Positions 26,259 through 34,516 of a stretch of DNA of 64,000 bases are shown here, piece by piece. The stretch is taken from contig JAUZNZ010000019.1 in assembly GCA_030706735.1 (NCBI GenBank), forward strand, positions 30,483 through 94,482, written 5' to 3'. The notes under the pieces are model-generated. The model was given only the letters and a program-made list of their open reading frames with translations. It made no database searches and had not been told where the DNA came from. The DNA is from Bacteroidota bacterium. GTDB lineage: Bacteria > Bacteroidota > Bacteroidia > Chitinophagales > Chitinophagaceae. A program made the position numbers and the translations under genes. Each line of letters starts with the position of its first letter. Within the stretch, counting starts at the first letter, position 1.

Positions 26259-27236
26259 ATGAGTATGGATTTTTATGAACAGACTGGCAAGCGGGCGCTC
26301 GGCAGCCGTCTTCGTCGGCTGAGTGAGCGGATCACCGAACAGGCCGCCGCTATTTACGATCTATATGAAGTGGATTTGCAGCCCAAATGGTTTCCGGTAT
26401 TTCATGCGCTGTCTGAAGGCAGGCAGCGGTCGATCACCGAAATCGCGCGGGAGATCGGGCATACGCATCCTTCGGTCAGCCAGATCGTCAAGGAGATGAT
26501 CGCCAAGGGCTATGTCACGGAAAAAAAGGCATCCGGGGACGGCCGAAAGAATTTTGTGATCCTGACGCCCGCGGGCCGCGCGCTGCATGAAAAAATGAAA
26601 CCGCAACTGGAGGATGTGCAGGAGGCCATCGAAACGGCCATGAGCGAGACCTGTCACGATCTGTGGCGCGCGATCGGGGAATGGGAATTCCTGCTGGAGC
26701 AAAAGGACCTCTTACGGCGCGTCCAGGAGGCGAAGAAGCGGCGGGAGAGCGGCAACGTGGAGATCGTAGACTACAAGCCCGCATACAAGCAGGCATTCAA
26801 ACAACTCAATGAGGAATGGATCACCCGATGGTTCAGGATGGAAGAAGCGGATCATCAGTCCCTCGATCATCCGCAAGAATATATTTTAGATAAAGGAGGA
26901 TACATCGCCATCGCGCTCTACGGGGGCGAACCCGTCGGCGCCTGCGCGCTGATCCCCATGCCGGCCGATCCCGCAAGAGGCAGGCAAGCCGGAGTATTCG
27001 AACTGGCCAAAATGGCCGTATCGCCCCGCGCACAGGGCAAGGGCATCGGGCTGTTGTTGGGTCAGGCATGTATCGATAAGGCCAGGGCGCTCGGTGCGCG
27101 GAGCGTGTACCTGGAAAGCAATACGCGGCTCAAACCAGCCATCAGTCTCTACCATAAATTGGGCTTTCGCAAGACCACGGGCCACCCCTCGCCGTATGAA
27201 CGGAGCGACATCCAGATGGAATTGATGCTCGGGTGA
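26259..27236 (+). CDS. MarR-type HTH regulator fused to GNAT acetyltransferase
   Basis: A 325-residue fusion. Residues 1-150 are a MarR-like winged helix (RSITEIAREIGHTHPSVSQI, then KASGDGRKNFVILTPAGR as the wing), and residues 165-325 are a GNAT domain with the acetyl-CoA motif SPRAQGKGIGLLLGQACIDK and a C-terminal LYHKLGFRKT. Such bifunctional proteins are known in Bacteroidota, but their substrates are not. The divergent position relative to glpK and the palindromes between suggest control of the glycerol operon or of itself. The first Met (26259) is used; another lies two codons in. Confidence 0.88.
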   Translation: MSMDFYEQTGKRALGSRLRRLSERITEQAAAIYDLYEVDLQPKWFPVFHALSEGRQRSITEIAREIGHTHPSVSQIVKEMIAKGYVTEKKASGDGRKNFVILTPAGRALHEKMKPQLEDVQEAIETAMSETCHDLWRAIGEWEFLLEQKDLLRRVQEAKKRRESGNVEIVDYKPAYKQAFKQLNEEWITRWFRMEEADHQSLDHPQEYILDKGGYIAIALYGGEPVGACALIPMPADPARGRQAGVFELAKMAVSPRAQGKGIGLLLGQACIDKARALGARSVYLESNTRLKPAISLYHKLGFRKTTGHPSPYERSDIQMELMLG

Positions 27237-27280
27237 AAATATTCTTTCACGAAACTTGCAGGAATCGGATTTTAGCATTT

Positions 27281-27297
27281 ACTTTGCCATTCAAAGT
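27281..27297. promoter_or_regulatory. Operator ACTTTG-N5-CAAAGT before the winged-helix operon
   Basis: A perfect inverted repeat with 6-bp arms and 5-base centre (CCATT), 6 bases before the ATG at 27304. It overlaps TACTTTG (27280-27286), a likely -7 box, so a bound protein would block transcription. An identical pair of arms with the same spacing occurs at 28276-28292, just after the regulator gene. Confidence 0.65.
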
Positions 27298-27303
27298 GCT
27301 TTT

Positions 27304-27963
27304 ATGCGTAGCGCCAATACCCCCACACAGGCAGACCCTTCCCTTCAAACCCTGCAGGATATCCGGCGAATGATGGAGCGATCGTCCCGGTTCATGTCGC
27401 TGAGCGGGCTGAGCGGCCTCAGCGCGGGAGTTTGGGCGGTGATCGGGGCCTGGGTCGCGCGTGGTTGGTTGCAGGAATATAATAGCGACTATTTCGCAGG
27501 CCGTGCATTTGTGGCGGAGGAAAGGGACCTGGTCGAATTGAAATTGCTCGGGTTGGGCGTGGCCGTCCTGATCGCGGCCCTTGTCTCTTCGACCTGGTTT
27601 ACCTGGCGTAAGGCGCGGCGAAGCGGCTTACCTGTCTGGGACCCGTCCGCCAAGCGCGTACTGATCAATATGGCGATACCCCTGATCGCGGGCGGCTTGT
27701 TCATCGCCGGCCTTTCCTACCATACGGAATGGAACCTGATCGCGCCGAGTTGCCTGATCTTTTATGGTCTTGCCCTGGTCAACGCCAGCAAATATACCCT
27801 GGGCGAGATCCGGTACCTGGGCTTGTTCGAGATCGCCCTGGGCCTCGCCAATATGTATTATCCGCAATGGGGTCTTTATTTCTGGGCGCTGGGTTTCGGC
27901 GCGCTGCATATCGTCTACGGGTTGATCATGTGGTGGAAATACGAAAGGAGGCCGGAGTCATGA
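27304..27963 (+). CDS. Integral membrane protein paired with a winged-helix regulator
   Basis: A 219-residue protein. A short soluble N-terminus (SLQTLQDIRRMMERSSRFMS) precedes six hydrophobic segments, including LSGLSGLSAGVWAVIGAWVA, LGVAVLIAALVSSTWFTW and MAIPLIAGGLFIAGLSY. The C-terminus is basic (WWKYERRPES). No catalytic motif is visible and the family function is unknown to me. The start at 27304 follows the operator; an upstream in-frame TTG at 27256 would place the operator inside the gene and is rejected. Its stop overlaps the next start by ATGA, so the pair is coupled. Confidence 0.72.
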   Translation: MRSANTPTQADPSLQTLQDIRRMMERSSRFMSLSGLSGLSAGVWAVIGAWVARGWLQEYNSDYFAGRAFVAEERDLVELKLLGLGVAVLIAALVSSTWFTWRKARRSGLPVWDPSAKRVLINMAIPLIAGGLFIAGLSYHTEWNLIAPSCLIFYGLALVNASKYTLGEIRYLGLFEIALGLANMYYPQWGLYFWALGFGALHIVYGLIMWWKYERRPES

Positions 27964-28259
27964 AGAACCCGATCGGACAGCTCAACAGGGTGTTTGACAG
28001 CCGTATCCGCATGGGCGTCATGAGTGTCCTGCTGATGAACGAGTCGGTCAGCTTTAACGACCTGAAGCAATTGCTCGAACTGACCGATGGCAATCTCGCC
28101 TCTCATTTGGTGAACCTGGAAGAAAATGGATATATCAAGGTGCATAAAGGTTTTATCGGCCGCAAGACGAACACGACCTATTCTATCACCCGGGCCGGCG
28201 AGCGCGCCTTTAGCGAACATATCCAGGCCCTGGAGAACATGATCAAGGGCATAAAGTAA
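27960..28259 (+). CDS. Winged-helix DNA-binding regulator
   Basis: A 99-residue single-domain regulator: NRVFDSRIRMGVMSVLLMNE, then VSFNDLKQLLELTDGNLASH as the HTH with recognition helix TDGNLASHLVNLEENGYI, and a wing KGFIGRKTNTTYSITRAG. It matches the small winged-helix family that resembles the DNA-binding part of MarR/PadR/ArsR proteins. There is no ligand domain. Start at 27960 overlaps the membrane protein stop. Matching ACTTTG-N5-CAAAGT sites before its operon and after its stop suggest it represses both units. Confidence 0.85.
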   Translation: MKNPIGQLNRVFDSRIRMGVMSVLLMNESVSFNDLKQLLELTDGNLASHLVNLEENGYIKVHKGFIGRKTNTTYSITRAGERAFSEHIQALENMIKGIK

Positions 28260-28275
28260 TTTTTTTTATACTTAA

Positions 28276-28298
28276 ACTTTGAATTACAAAGTACTTTG
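28276..28298. promoter_or_regulatory. Operator ACTTTG-N5-CAAAGT plus a third half-site
   Basis: ACTTTG (28276-28281), five bases AATTA, and CAAAGT (28287-28292), followed directly by another ACTTTG at 28293-28298. The adjoining arms also form AAAGTACTTT. The site lies in the 52-base gap before the radical SAM gene and overlaps a TACTTTG -7-like box at 28292-28298. It is the second copy of the element at 27281-27297. Confidence 0.62.
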
Positions 28299-28311
28299 AA
28301 ATAAAAAAACC

Positions 28312-29727
28312 ATGCACATTAAAATGATCCTCCCGGCCCTCACCGAGGCCCGGAGCCCCTTCTGGCGGCCCATCAAATATTCGCTCTTCCCGCCCCTGGG
28401 CCTGGCGACCCTGGCGGCCTATTGCTCGCCCGAAGATCGGATCGAGTTGCAGGACGAGCACGTGGAGGAGATCAACCGTGAAGACGAACCCGATCTGGTA
28501 GTGATCCAGGTATATATCACCAACGCGTACCGTGCGTATGACCTGGCCGATCACTATCGCGCAAAGGGAGCCTATGTCTGTCTCGGCGGATTGCACGTCA
28601 GCTCGTTGCCCGGGGAGGCCATGGCGCATGCCGACAGCATCTTCATCGGGCCGGGCGAGGACATCTTTCCCCTATTCCTGAAAGATCTTCGCACCGGTTG
28701 CGCGAAGCAGGTCTATCGTAACGTCGAGCGCAATATCGGCGCCATTCCGCCGATCCGACGCGACCTGATCAAGCGGCAGTTATATCTCGTGCCCAACTCG
28801 ATCGTCGTGTCGCGGGGCTGTCCCCATCATTGCGACTTCTGTTATAAGGATGCTTTTTACGAAGGCGGCAACTCCTTTTACACCCAGCGCGTCGATGCAG
28901 CCCTTGCCGAGATCGACCGCTTGCCGGGCCGGCATCTGTATTTCCTGGACGATCACTTGCTGGGCCACCAACGCTTCGCCACCGGACTCTTCGAAGGCAT
29001 GAAGGGGATGAACCGCGTTTTCCAGGGAGCCTCGACGATCGACGCCATCCTGCGGGGGGACCTGATCGAGCGGGCGGCGGAAGCGGGGATGCGCAGCGTG
29101 TTTGTCGGCTTCGAGACCCTTAGCCACGGAAACCTGATCCAGAGCAACAAGCGACAGAATATCGGGAAAGACTATGAACAGGCGATCCGGCGGCTGCACG
29201 ACCTGGGGATCATGATCAATGGGAGCTTTGTATTCGGACTCGACGATGATGGCCCCGATGTTTTCGAACGTACCGTCGAATGGGCTGTCAAGAATTCACT
29301 GACGACCTGCACTTTTCACATCCTGACGCCCTATCCGGGCACGCGCTTATACCGCGATATGGAGGCGCAGGGCCGGATCCTGCACCGGCAATGGGACCGG
29401 TACGATACGCGTCAGGTCGTATATAAGACCGTCGGACTCTCTGAAGAGCAGTTGAAGAAAGGATATGATCGTGCCTACCGTTCTTTCTATTCGTGGAGCA
29501 ATATACTGCGCGCCAGTTTCGGCCATGACCAGGTCAAACAGGTGATCAAGCACTTCGCTTATGCGGGTGGGTGGAAGAAATTCGAGCCGCTCTGGAATTT
29601 CATGATCAAGACGCAAGGGTTGAACAAGATGCTGCCGTTGCTGGAATCGATCCTGTCGGGGGTGAAGCGAACGGACCGTCCACGACCGGGAGGAACTTCG
29701 CTGAGTCCCTTCCCTGCTATTGCTTAA
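28312..29727 (+). CDS. B12-binding domain radical SAM protein
   Basis: A 471-residue protein. Residues 1-150 look like a cobalamin-binding Rossmann domain (PPLGLATLAAYCSPED, LVVIQVYITNAYRAY, YVCLGGLHVSSLPGEA). The radical SAM core begins near 165 with SRGCPHHCDFCYKD, where Cys-x3-Cys-x2-Cys holds the 4Fe-4S cluster. Later parts include FVGFETLSHGNLIQSNKRQN and LTPYPGTRLYRDME. Such enzymes methylate or rearrange lipids, antibiotics and other targets, and the substrate is not predictable here. It lies directly after the winged-helix operator and before diacylglycerol kinase. Confidence 0.85.
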   Translation: MHIKMILPALTEARSPFWRPIKYSLFPPLGLATLAAYCSPEDRIELQDEHVEEINREDEPDLVVIQVYITNAYRAYDLADHYRAKGAYVCLGGLHVSSLPGEAMAHADSIFIGPGEDIFPLFLKDLRTGCAKQVYRNVERNIGAIPPIRRDLIKRQLYLVPNSIVVSRGCPHHCDFCYKDAFYEGGNSFYTQRVDAALAEIDRLPGRHLYFLDDHLLGHQRFATGLFEGMKGMNRVFQGASTIDAILRGDLIERAAEAGMRSVFVGFETLSHGNLIQSNKRQNIGKDYEQAIRRLHDLGIMINGSFVFGLDDDGPDVFERTVEWAVKNSLTTCTFHILTPYPGTRLYRDMEAQGRILHRQWDRYDTRQVVYKTVGLSEEQLKKGYDRAYRSFYSWSNILRASFGHDQVKQVIKHFAYAGGWKKFEPLWNFMIKTQGLNKMLPLLESILSGVKRTDRPRPGGTSLSPFPAIA

Positions 29728-29758
29728 TCCGTAAATTGAGGAAACAAAACGAGTTGAC

Positions 29759-30127
29759 ATGGAACCCCAGGAATTTTCGATACGCAGCAGAGCAAGGAGC
29801 TTTATTTATGCGATGGGCGGCATCCTCCGCTTTATCCGCATGGAGCACAATGCCCGCCTTCATGTAGTGGCTACGGTGGCGGTCATCGTGGCCGCGGTGG
29901 CCTGCAAGGTCACGCATGGGGAGGCGATCGCGCTCACATTCGCCGTGGGCCTGGTCTGGGTGACGGAAATGCTGAATACCTGCGTCGAACGGATCCTGGA
30001 CTTCATCTCCAGGGAAATTCACCCCCAGATCAAATTCATCAAGGATCTCGCCGCCGGAGCGGTGCTGGTCGCTTCGCTTGCGGCCCTGGTGGTCGGGGCG
30101 ATCATCTTTATACCCAAATTTTTATGA
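29759..30127 (+). CDS. Prokaryotic diacylglycerol kinase family protein
   Basis: A 122-residue membrane enzyme with three helices. It contains RMEHNARLHVVATVAVIVAA and the family core VTEMLNTCVERILDFI, where Glu and Asn of the E-x-x-N-T motif sit at the active site, then IKFIKDLAAGAVLVASLAAL. The family phosphorylates diacylglycerol or undecaprenol with ATP at the inner membrane. The ATG lies 31 bases after the radical SAM gene; the stop overlaps the next start by ATGA, so the set is an operon. Confidence 0.9.
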   Translation: MEPQEFSIRSRARSFIYAMGGILRFIRMEHNARLHVVATVAVIVAAVACKVTHGEAIALTFAVGLVWVTEMLNTCVERILDFISREIHPQIKFIKDLAAGAVLVASLAALVVGAIIFIPKFL

Positions 30128-30822
30128 AATACGCTACTGGCATATCGCTGCGACCGCAAAAGGCCGTTTCTGAAATAGACCGCCTTCTCATGGCGTCCAT
30201 GCTCTTTTCTTGTCTGTTGGTCGGCGGACGGATGCTCCGGACGGGGCGCGATACCTTCTGCTTTCTGATCTTGAATCTCCTCCTGGCTTTTGTTCCCTAC
30301 ATCATTAGCTACTGCTTGACCAATAGGGCGGCCGGGAGGCCCGGCCTGTGGCGAAGGCTGACACTTGCGGCGGGCTGCCTCGCCTGGTTGCTCTGCATCC
30401 CGAATGCCTTTTATATAACGACCGACCTCTTTCACTTGACTGACTGGTATAATGACCATAAGATACCCACCTGGTATGACCTGGTCATGATCCTGTCTTT
30501 TGCCTGGAACGGTTTTTTCCTCGGCGTGCTCTCTGTTCGGCAAATGGAAAGGTTGCTGCGACCGCACCTTCCCGCGCATAACGAACTCCTCTTCCTTTAT
30601 CCCCTGTTCTGGCTGAACGCGCTCGGGGTCTATATCGGGCGCTATCTCCGATATAATAGCTGGGATGTGATCGCCGACCCGTTCCGGCTTTTCCGTGACA
30701 TCGCATCGATCCTTATGCACCCGCTGCGCAACGACTACGCCTGGGGGATGATCTTTTGCTTTTCGATCCTGATGACGCTGATGTACCTCATGTTGAGGAA
30801 GATCAGCCGGGCGTTAGCCTAG
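30124..30822 (+). CDS. DUF1361 membrane protein
   Basis: A 232-residue multi-pass membrane protein of the DUF1361 family. The conserved part includes FLILNLLLAFVPYIISYCL, then WLLCIPNAFYITTDLFHL with the characteristic P-N-A-F-Y-[IL]-x-T-D-L-x-H-L, and YDLVMILSFAWNGFFLGVLS. A late segment ALGVYIGRYLRYNSWDVIADP is also typical. Its function is unknown. It overlaps the diacylglycerol kinase gene by four bases. A gene remnant in another frame begins within a few bases of its stop. Confidence 0.85.
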   Translation: MKYATGISLRPQKAVSEIDRLLMASMLFSCLLVGGRMLRTGRDTFCFLILNLLLAFVPYIISYCLTNRAAGRPGLWRRLTLAAGCLAWLLCIPNAFYITTDLFHLTDWYNDHKIPTWYDLVMILSFAWNGFFLGVLSVRQMERLLRPHLPAHNELLFLYPLFWLNALGVYIGRYLRYNSWDVIADPFRLFRDIASILMHPLRNDYAWGMIFCFSILMTLMYLMLRKISRALA

Positions 30823-30823
30823 A

Positions 30824-30940
30824 AAATGGGTCGCCGATGTCGTCTATGTCCTGATGAAACCGCTCGAATGGGCGTTCGTATTGTTCCTCTATTGTCTTGA
30901 CCGCCAGCCGGAGAAGCGGATCGCGCGGCAATATGCTTAG
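30824..30940 (+). pseudogene. Orphan C-terminal fragment of a membrane-associated protein
   Basis: Right after the DUF1361 stop, in a different frame, 38 codons read KWVADVVYVLMKPLEWAFVL, then FLYCLDRQPEKRIARQYA and a TAG. The frame is closed at 30815 and has no proper start. The composition (a hydrophobic helix, then charged residues and a short tail) looks like the end of a real protein, not random sequence. I believe it to be the remains of a gene whose body is deleted. The parent family is not identified with certainty. Its stop overlaps the end of the next gene on the other strand. Confidence 0.4.
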
Positions 30941-33900
30941 AAATCCACACCCATCGACACGGCCAGCACCGGCGTACCGCGGAAGAAGGTATTCATTTCC
31001 CATCCGACATCGCAGCGCAGGAAGTAGCCAAGCAGGGTGCTTCTCGCGCCGAACCCATAGCCGCCGGCGAAAGGCCCGATGCCCCCTGCCTTCACGAGTA
31101 CAGAGAGACTGGTATTGGATGCATCCTGGTAGACCTGTGTGGGACGGGAAAGCTTATTGTATTTGCCGTTCCATGCGCTGCCGAGGTCAAAGAATTGTAT
31201 GAGCTGGAAATTTCGCAGAAAGGCATTGTTGATCGGCTTATTGAACAAGGTTGTAAAGATCGGCAGCCTCAGTTCGCTGTTGATCACGACCGCATTGTTT
31301 CCGTTCGACACGTTCTGGTTGAAACCTCGCAGGTTGACGGCCAACGACTGGAAGGCATAACTTTGGTCCGGAGCCGGCTGAACCTGGTTCGCTTTCGGAA
31401 AGAGCCATCCGTCGGTGCCGCCCAGATAGTAAAGCACCTTGCGATTCCCCCAGGAGAAGTCCCCTGCCGCACGGACGGCCCAGATCAGGTTGCGATAGAT
31501 CGGCAGATAATGTCGCGCGTCGAAGCCGAAGTTGAACATATTCTTCCCCTCGGCCGCCCCGATCTGCGTATTCAGTTGGGCGTCCCAGTCGATATAGAAC
31601 TTGTAGCGCAGGCCATTCCAGATATTGGTCGCCTTCATGAGGGTGTTGTCATAGACGTATTCAAGCCTCATGAGGGAATAGATCTGTTTGTTTTGAGGAG
31701 GGGCCGTCAAAGCGAAGGAGTCAGCCTGGATGTCGCCGCTTGGACGAAGGACGATCTTGTCGGTGCGTATGCCAGGTATGAGCCGGATGCTGCGCACTTT
31801 GTCGAAGGGATACTTGACGACCGCCTGCCAGAGATTGGTATAGGACTTGGCGTCGAACGGATATTGGCCGGTGACATTATCCTGTGCCTGGTAGGTGCCT
31901 GTTTCGGTCTCGCGGTAATAGATCAGCGAAAAGTCCCAGCGTTTCTTCAGGTAATCAACCCGCGCAAAGTATTCCCCGCTGCCGTCGAAGAAGGACGAAC
32001 TGCCGGGCGTAAAGACCGCGCCCTGGGTCGCCACGGGAGTAGAGCCCGAACCGCCCCCGAAAAAGGGAAGACGGATCGCGCCCGTGAACCGGATGTCTTC
32101 GAAAAGATCGAAGACCGACGCCTTGAGCATCCCGCTGAATGCGTCTTCTCCGCTCATGTTGATCGGCAACGAGCCGGTATAGGGCTGCAGGGTGGTGATC
32201 AGGACATCGTTATTGAAACCCGCGGAGAAATTGTCCACCGAGAACTTGAGCCGGTAGTCGAATAACTTGGCCTTCTTCAGGACCCCTTCATCTTCCTGGT
32301 TGCGGCCGGAGGACGGCGCGAACGGATTGCTGTTCAGGTGCGCGGCCCTTGTCGAATCGTTGCGCTCTTTGTCGAACTCGCTCTCGAAGGCATCCGAAGG
32401 TTGCTTGTGCGCGGTGTCGGATCTCTGCTGCAGGGCTTGTCGCGTGGGAAGAAGAGACGCATTTTCGATCTGCATTTCGGCGACCGTCTTCCTCCGGTAA
32501 TCGGTCATGCGTGCCACGATATTTCGTTTGGCAAGCGCCGATTCATCGACCTTGAGCTTATATAGGAACTTCAGGTCGCCCTCCTGCCGGACCTCGCTGA
32601 CCTGGCCGTTGTCCCCTGCGCTCTTGGTTTCCGTCAGACCGCTCTGGTAGTTCGTGATGGGGAAAACATACGACGAGTCATTGGTGATGGAGAACATATA
32701 GACGGTATCGGGCTCTGTCTTCTGCTGCGCTTTCAGGGTCGAATCGAGGTCCCTGGGATCGGGATTGTGCAACAGTTCATCTCCGACCTTATAGACGGTG
32801 TCGATGCCTGCCCGACGCGTGGTGAAGAAGCCCGCATACCGGTTGGCTATCCCGTTCTCGTCACTGACGAACGTGAAATGGCTATTGTTATACTGGGTTG
32901 GGTAGTGTGCATTCCCGTATTTCAGGAAGGTAAGTTGCGAGATCTGCCTGGCCTCGCTTTGATTCCAGTTGTCCACCAGGAAGACATTGTAATGATTGTC
33001 GGAGGGCAGGACCGTATCCCCGGTGCGCGCACGTCCGGACGGGCGGTTGGAGGAATAGATGATGCCCGTCTTGCCGGGAAAGGCGACGAAGGAGGGATCC
33101 AGGTCGTCGTACACGTCGTTGGTGATCTGATCCAGTTTATCTTCCGCGATCTTGTAGGTATAGATATCCGACTGGCCGTTGCGCACCGCGCTGAGAAGCA
33201 GGGTGTTGTCGTTCAGCATGTATTTCATGTCCTGCACCTGGTCGACATCCAGGTCGACCGTTGTCGTCTTATACCTTCTGAAGACGTCATAGACGAAGAG
33301 CCTGACCTTACCCTCCTTCCAATAGACCACCGCCAGGCGCGTGCCTTTGTTGTCCCAGGCCAAAAGGGGATAGTGGGGATCGATCTGTTCGGCATCGGAC
33401 CGGACGCCGTTCTTCAACAATACCTTGGTGAAAATGAAGTTCTCGTGCAGTACGACCCTGGACAGGCCATGCTTGAATTCCACCACGGCGTAAGTTTGAC
33501 TGCGCGGGACGGGGTTGGGAGAGAAGTGAAAGTAGTCGAGGTGGTCGTTGACATTTTCCACCACCGATACGGTGCCCTTCGGAAAATTGCGGCGTCCCCG
33601 GATGTCCTTGTCATAGATCCCTTCCTCCTCGTTCATGAAATCCTTGAGTACTTCCTTGAACTTCTTTTTGCATATCCGTTGACTGGCATTGTTCAGGTTC
33701 CGATAGACCCTGGCCAGGTAGAGGAAATAGGTGACATTTTCTTTCTTGTATTTGCTGGCCAGGTAGTACCAGAAGGCGTGACCCGCGAGGTTTGGCTTTT
33801 CGAAGGCAAACTGGTAGAAATTCTTGTATCGGCCCGACAGGATGGATGATTTCAACTGGTCGTCGAGCTGGGCGTTCCAGGGCTCGCCGGCATATTCGAT

Positions 33901-34455
33901 ATAGCCGTCCGTGAGCCATTGGGGCAGGTCAAGCAAGGCCTGGTTGGCGGCGAACTCTCCGAGGTCGTCCCCGAACAGGATGTTCTCGACCAGAATGCGG
34001 GCGATGCCCTGCCTTATTTGGATCCGAAGATTGTTATGGTCGCTGGTGTAATAGACGATCATCTTGTTGTTGACCAGCTTGGTGATGCCGCCTGTGGTCT
34101 GCCAGTCGAGGTTCAGCCCGATATTGGACTGTTCCATGTCATTGTAGGAGTTGTAAACCACGATATTGGCCCGGCGCTGCAGGCCATATTCCACGAATTG
34201 CTCGATGCCCGGCAATTCCTTCTCTGCCAGCTGGCAAACGAATTTCCCCAGGGGCTGGCCTCCGTCACTGAAATAGGTATTGAAATTTTCGGTCTGGTAG
34301 TATTTCCATTTGAACTTCTTGAATTGCAACCGGTTCTTGCCGAATTCCACCGTATTGACCTGGGCGAACGCCCGGCCGGAGAAGAACGTACATCCTGTCA
34401 AAGCGAAAAAAAAACACAATAACTTCCACTTATTCTGCTGAACTTGCATACCCAT
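30937..34455 (-). CDS. Large TolB-like beta-propeller / outer-membrane beta-barrel protein
   Basis: A 1172-residue exported protein. A signal peptide (LLCFFFALTGCTFFSGRAFA) is followed by a region around 40-230 resembling peptidase-MA type domains (LPQWLTDGYIEYAGEPWNAQ), but the position where HExxH would be expected reads QGIARILVE, so it is probably inactive. Residues about 320-580 carry WD40/PD40-like repeats (DPHYPLLAWDNKGTRLAVVY, DDLDPSFVAFPGKTGIIYSS). The C-terminal third is rich in amphipathic strands with NLRGFNQN, ending AVSMGVDF with a terminal Phe, an Omp85-like barrel layout. It is probably surface-associated; the role is unknown. Confidence 0.75.
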   Translation of the reverse strand: MGMQVQQNKWKLLCFFFALTGCTFFSGRAFAQVNTVEFGKNRLQFKKFKWKYYQTENFNTYFSDGGQPLGKFVCQLAEKELPGIEQFVEYGLQRRANIVVYNSYNDMEQSNIGLNLDWQTTGGITKLVNNKMIVYYTSDHNNLRIQIRQGIARILVENILFGDDLGEFAANQALLDLPQWLTDGYIEYAGEPWNAQLDDQLKSSILSGRYKNFYQFAFEKPNLAGHAFWYYLASKYKKENVTYFLYLARVYRNLNNASQRICKKKFKEVLKDFMNEEEGIYDKDIRGRRNFPKGTVSVVENVNDHLDYFHFSPNPVPRSQTYAVVEFKHGLSRVVLHENFIFTKVLLKNGVRSDAEQIDPHYPLLAWDNKGTRLAVVYWKEGKVRLFVYDVFRRYKTTTVDLDVDQVQDMKYMLNDNTLLLSAVRNGQSDIYTYKIAEDKLDQITNDVYDDLDPSFVAFPGKTGIIYSSNRPSGRARTGDTVLPSDNHYNVFLVDNWNQSEARQISQLTFLKYGNAHYPTQYNNSHFTFVSDENGIANRYAGFFTTRRAGIDTVYKVGDELLHNPDPRDLDSTLKAQQKTEPDTVYMFSITNDSSYVFPITNYQSGLTETKSAGDNGQVSEVRQEGDLKFLYKLKVDESALAKRNIVARMTDYRRKTVAEMQIENASLLPTRQALQQRSDTAHKQPSDAFESEFDKERNDSTRAAHLNSNPFAPSSGRNQEDEGVLKKAKLFDYRLKFSVDNFSAGFNNDVLITTLQPYTGSLPINMSGEDAFSGMLKASVFDLFEDIRFTGAIRLPFFGGGSGSTPVATQGAVFTPGSSSFFDGSGEYFARVDYLKKRWDFSLIYYRETETGTYQAQDNVTGQYPFDAKSYTNLWQAVVKYPFDKVRSIRLIPGIRTDKIVLRPSGDIQADSFALTAPPQNKQIYSLMRLEYVYDNTLMKATNIWNGLRYKFYIDWDAQLNTQIGAAEGKNMFNFGFDARHYLPIYRNLIWAVRAAGDFSWGNRKVLYYLGGTDGWLFPKANQVQPAPDQSYAFQSLAVNLRGFNQNVSNGNNAVVINSELRLPIFTTLFNKPINNAFLRNFQLIQFFDLGSAWNGKYNKLSRPTQVYQDASNTSLSVLVKAGGIGPFAGGYGFGARSTLLGYFLRCDVGWEMNTFFRGTPVLAVSMGVDF

Positions 34456-34516
34456 TCTTTAGAATTTTTAAAGTTATAACAATCCCTATTACCGGTGAAA
34501 TCAAAAATGAACCTGT

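Noticed and set aside
27256-27303. Longer start (TTG at 27256) for the membrane protein
   Set aside because: It would put a perfect palindromic operator and -7 box inside the coding region, while the ATG at 27304 follows both.
28260-28270. T-run after the winged-helix stop as an intrinsic terminator
   Set aside because: No GC-rich stem precedes the run, and the operator lies just behind it.
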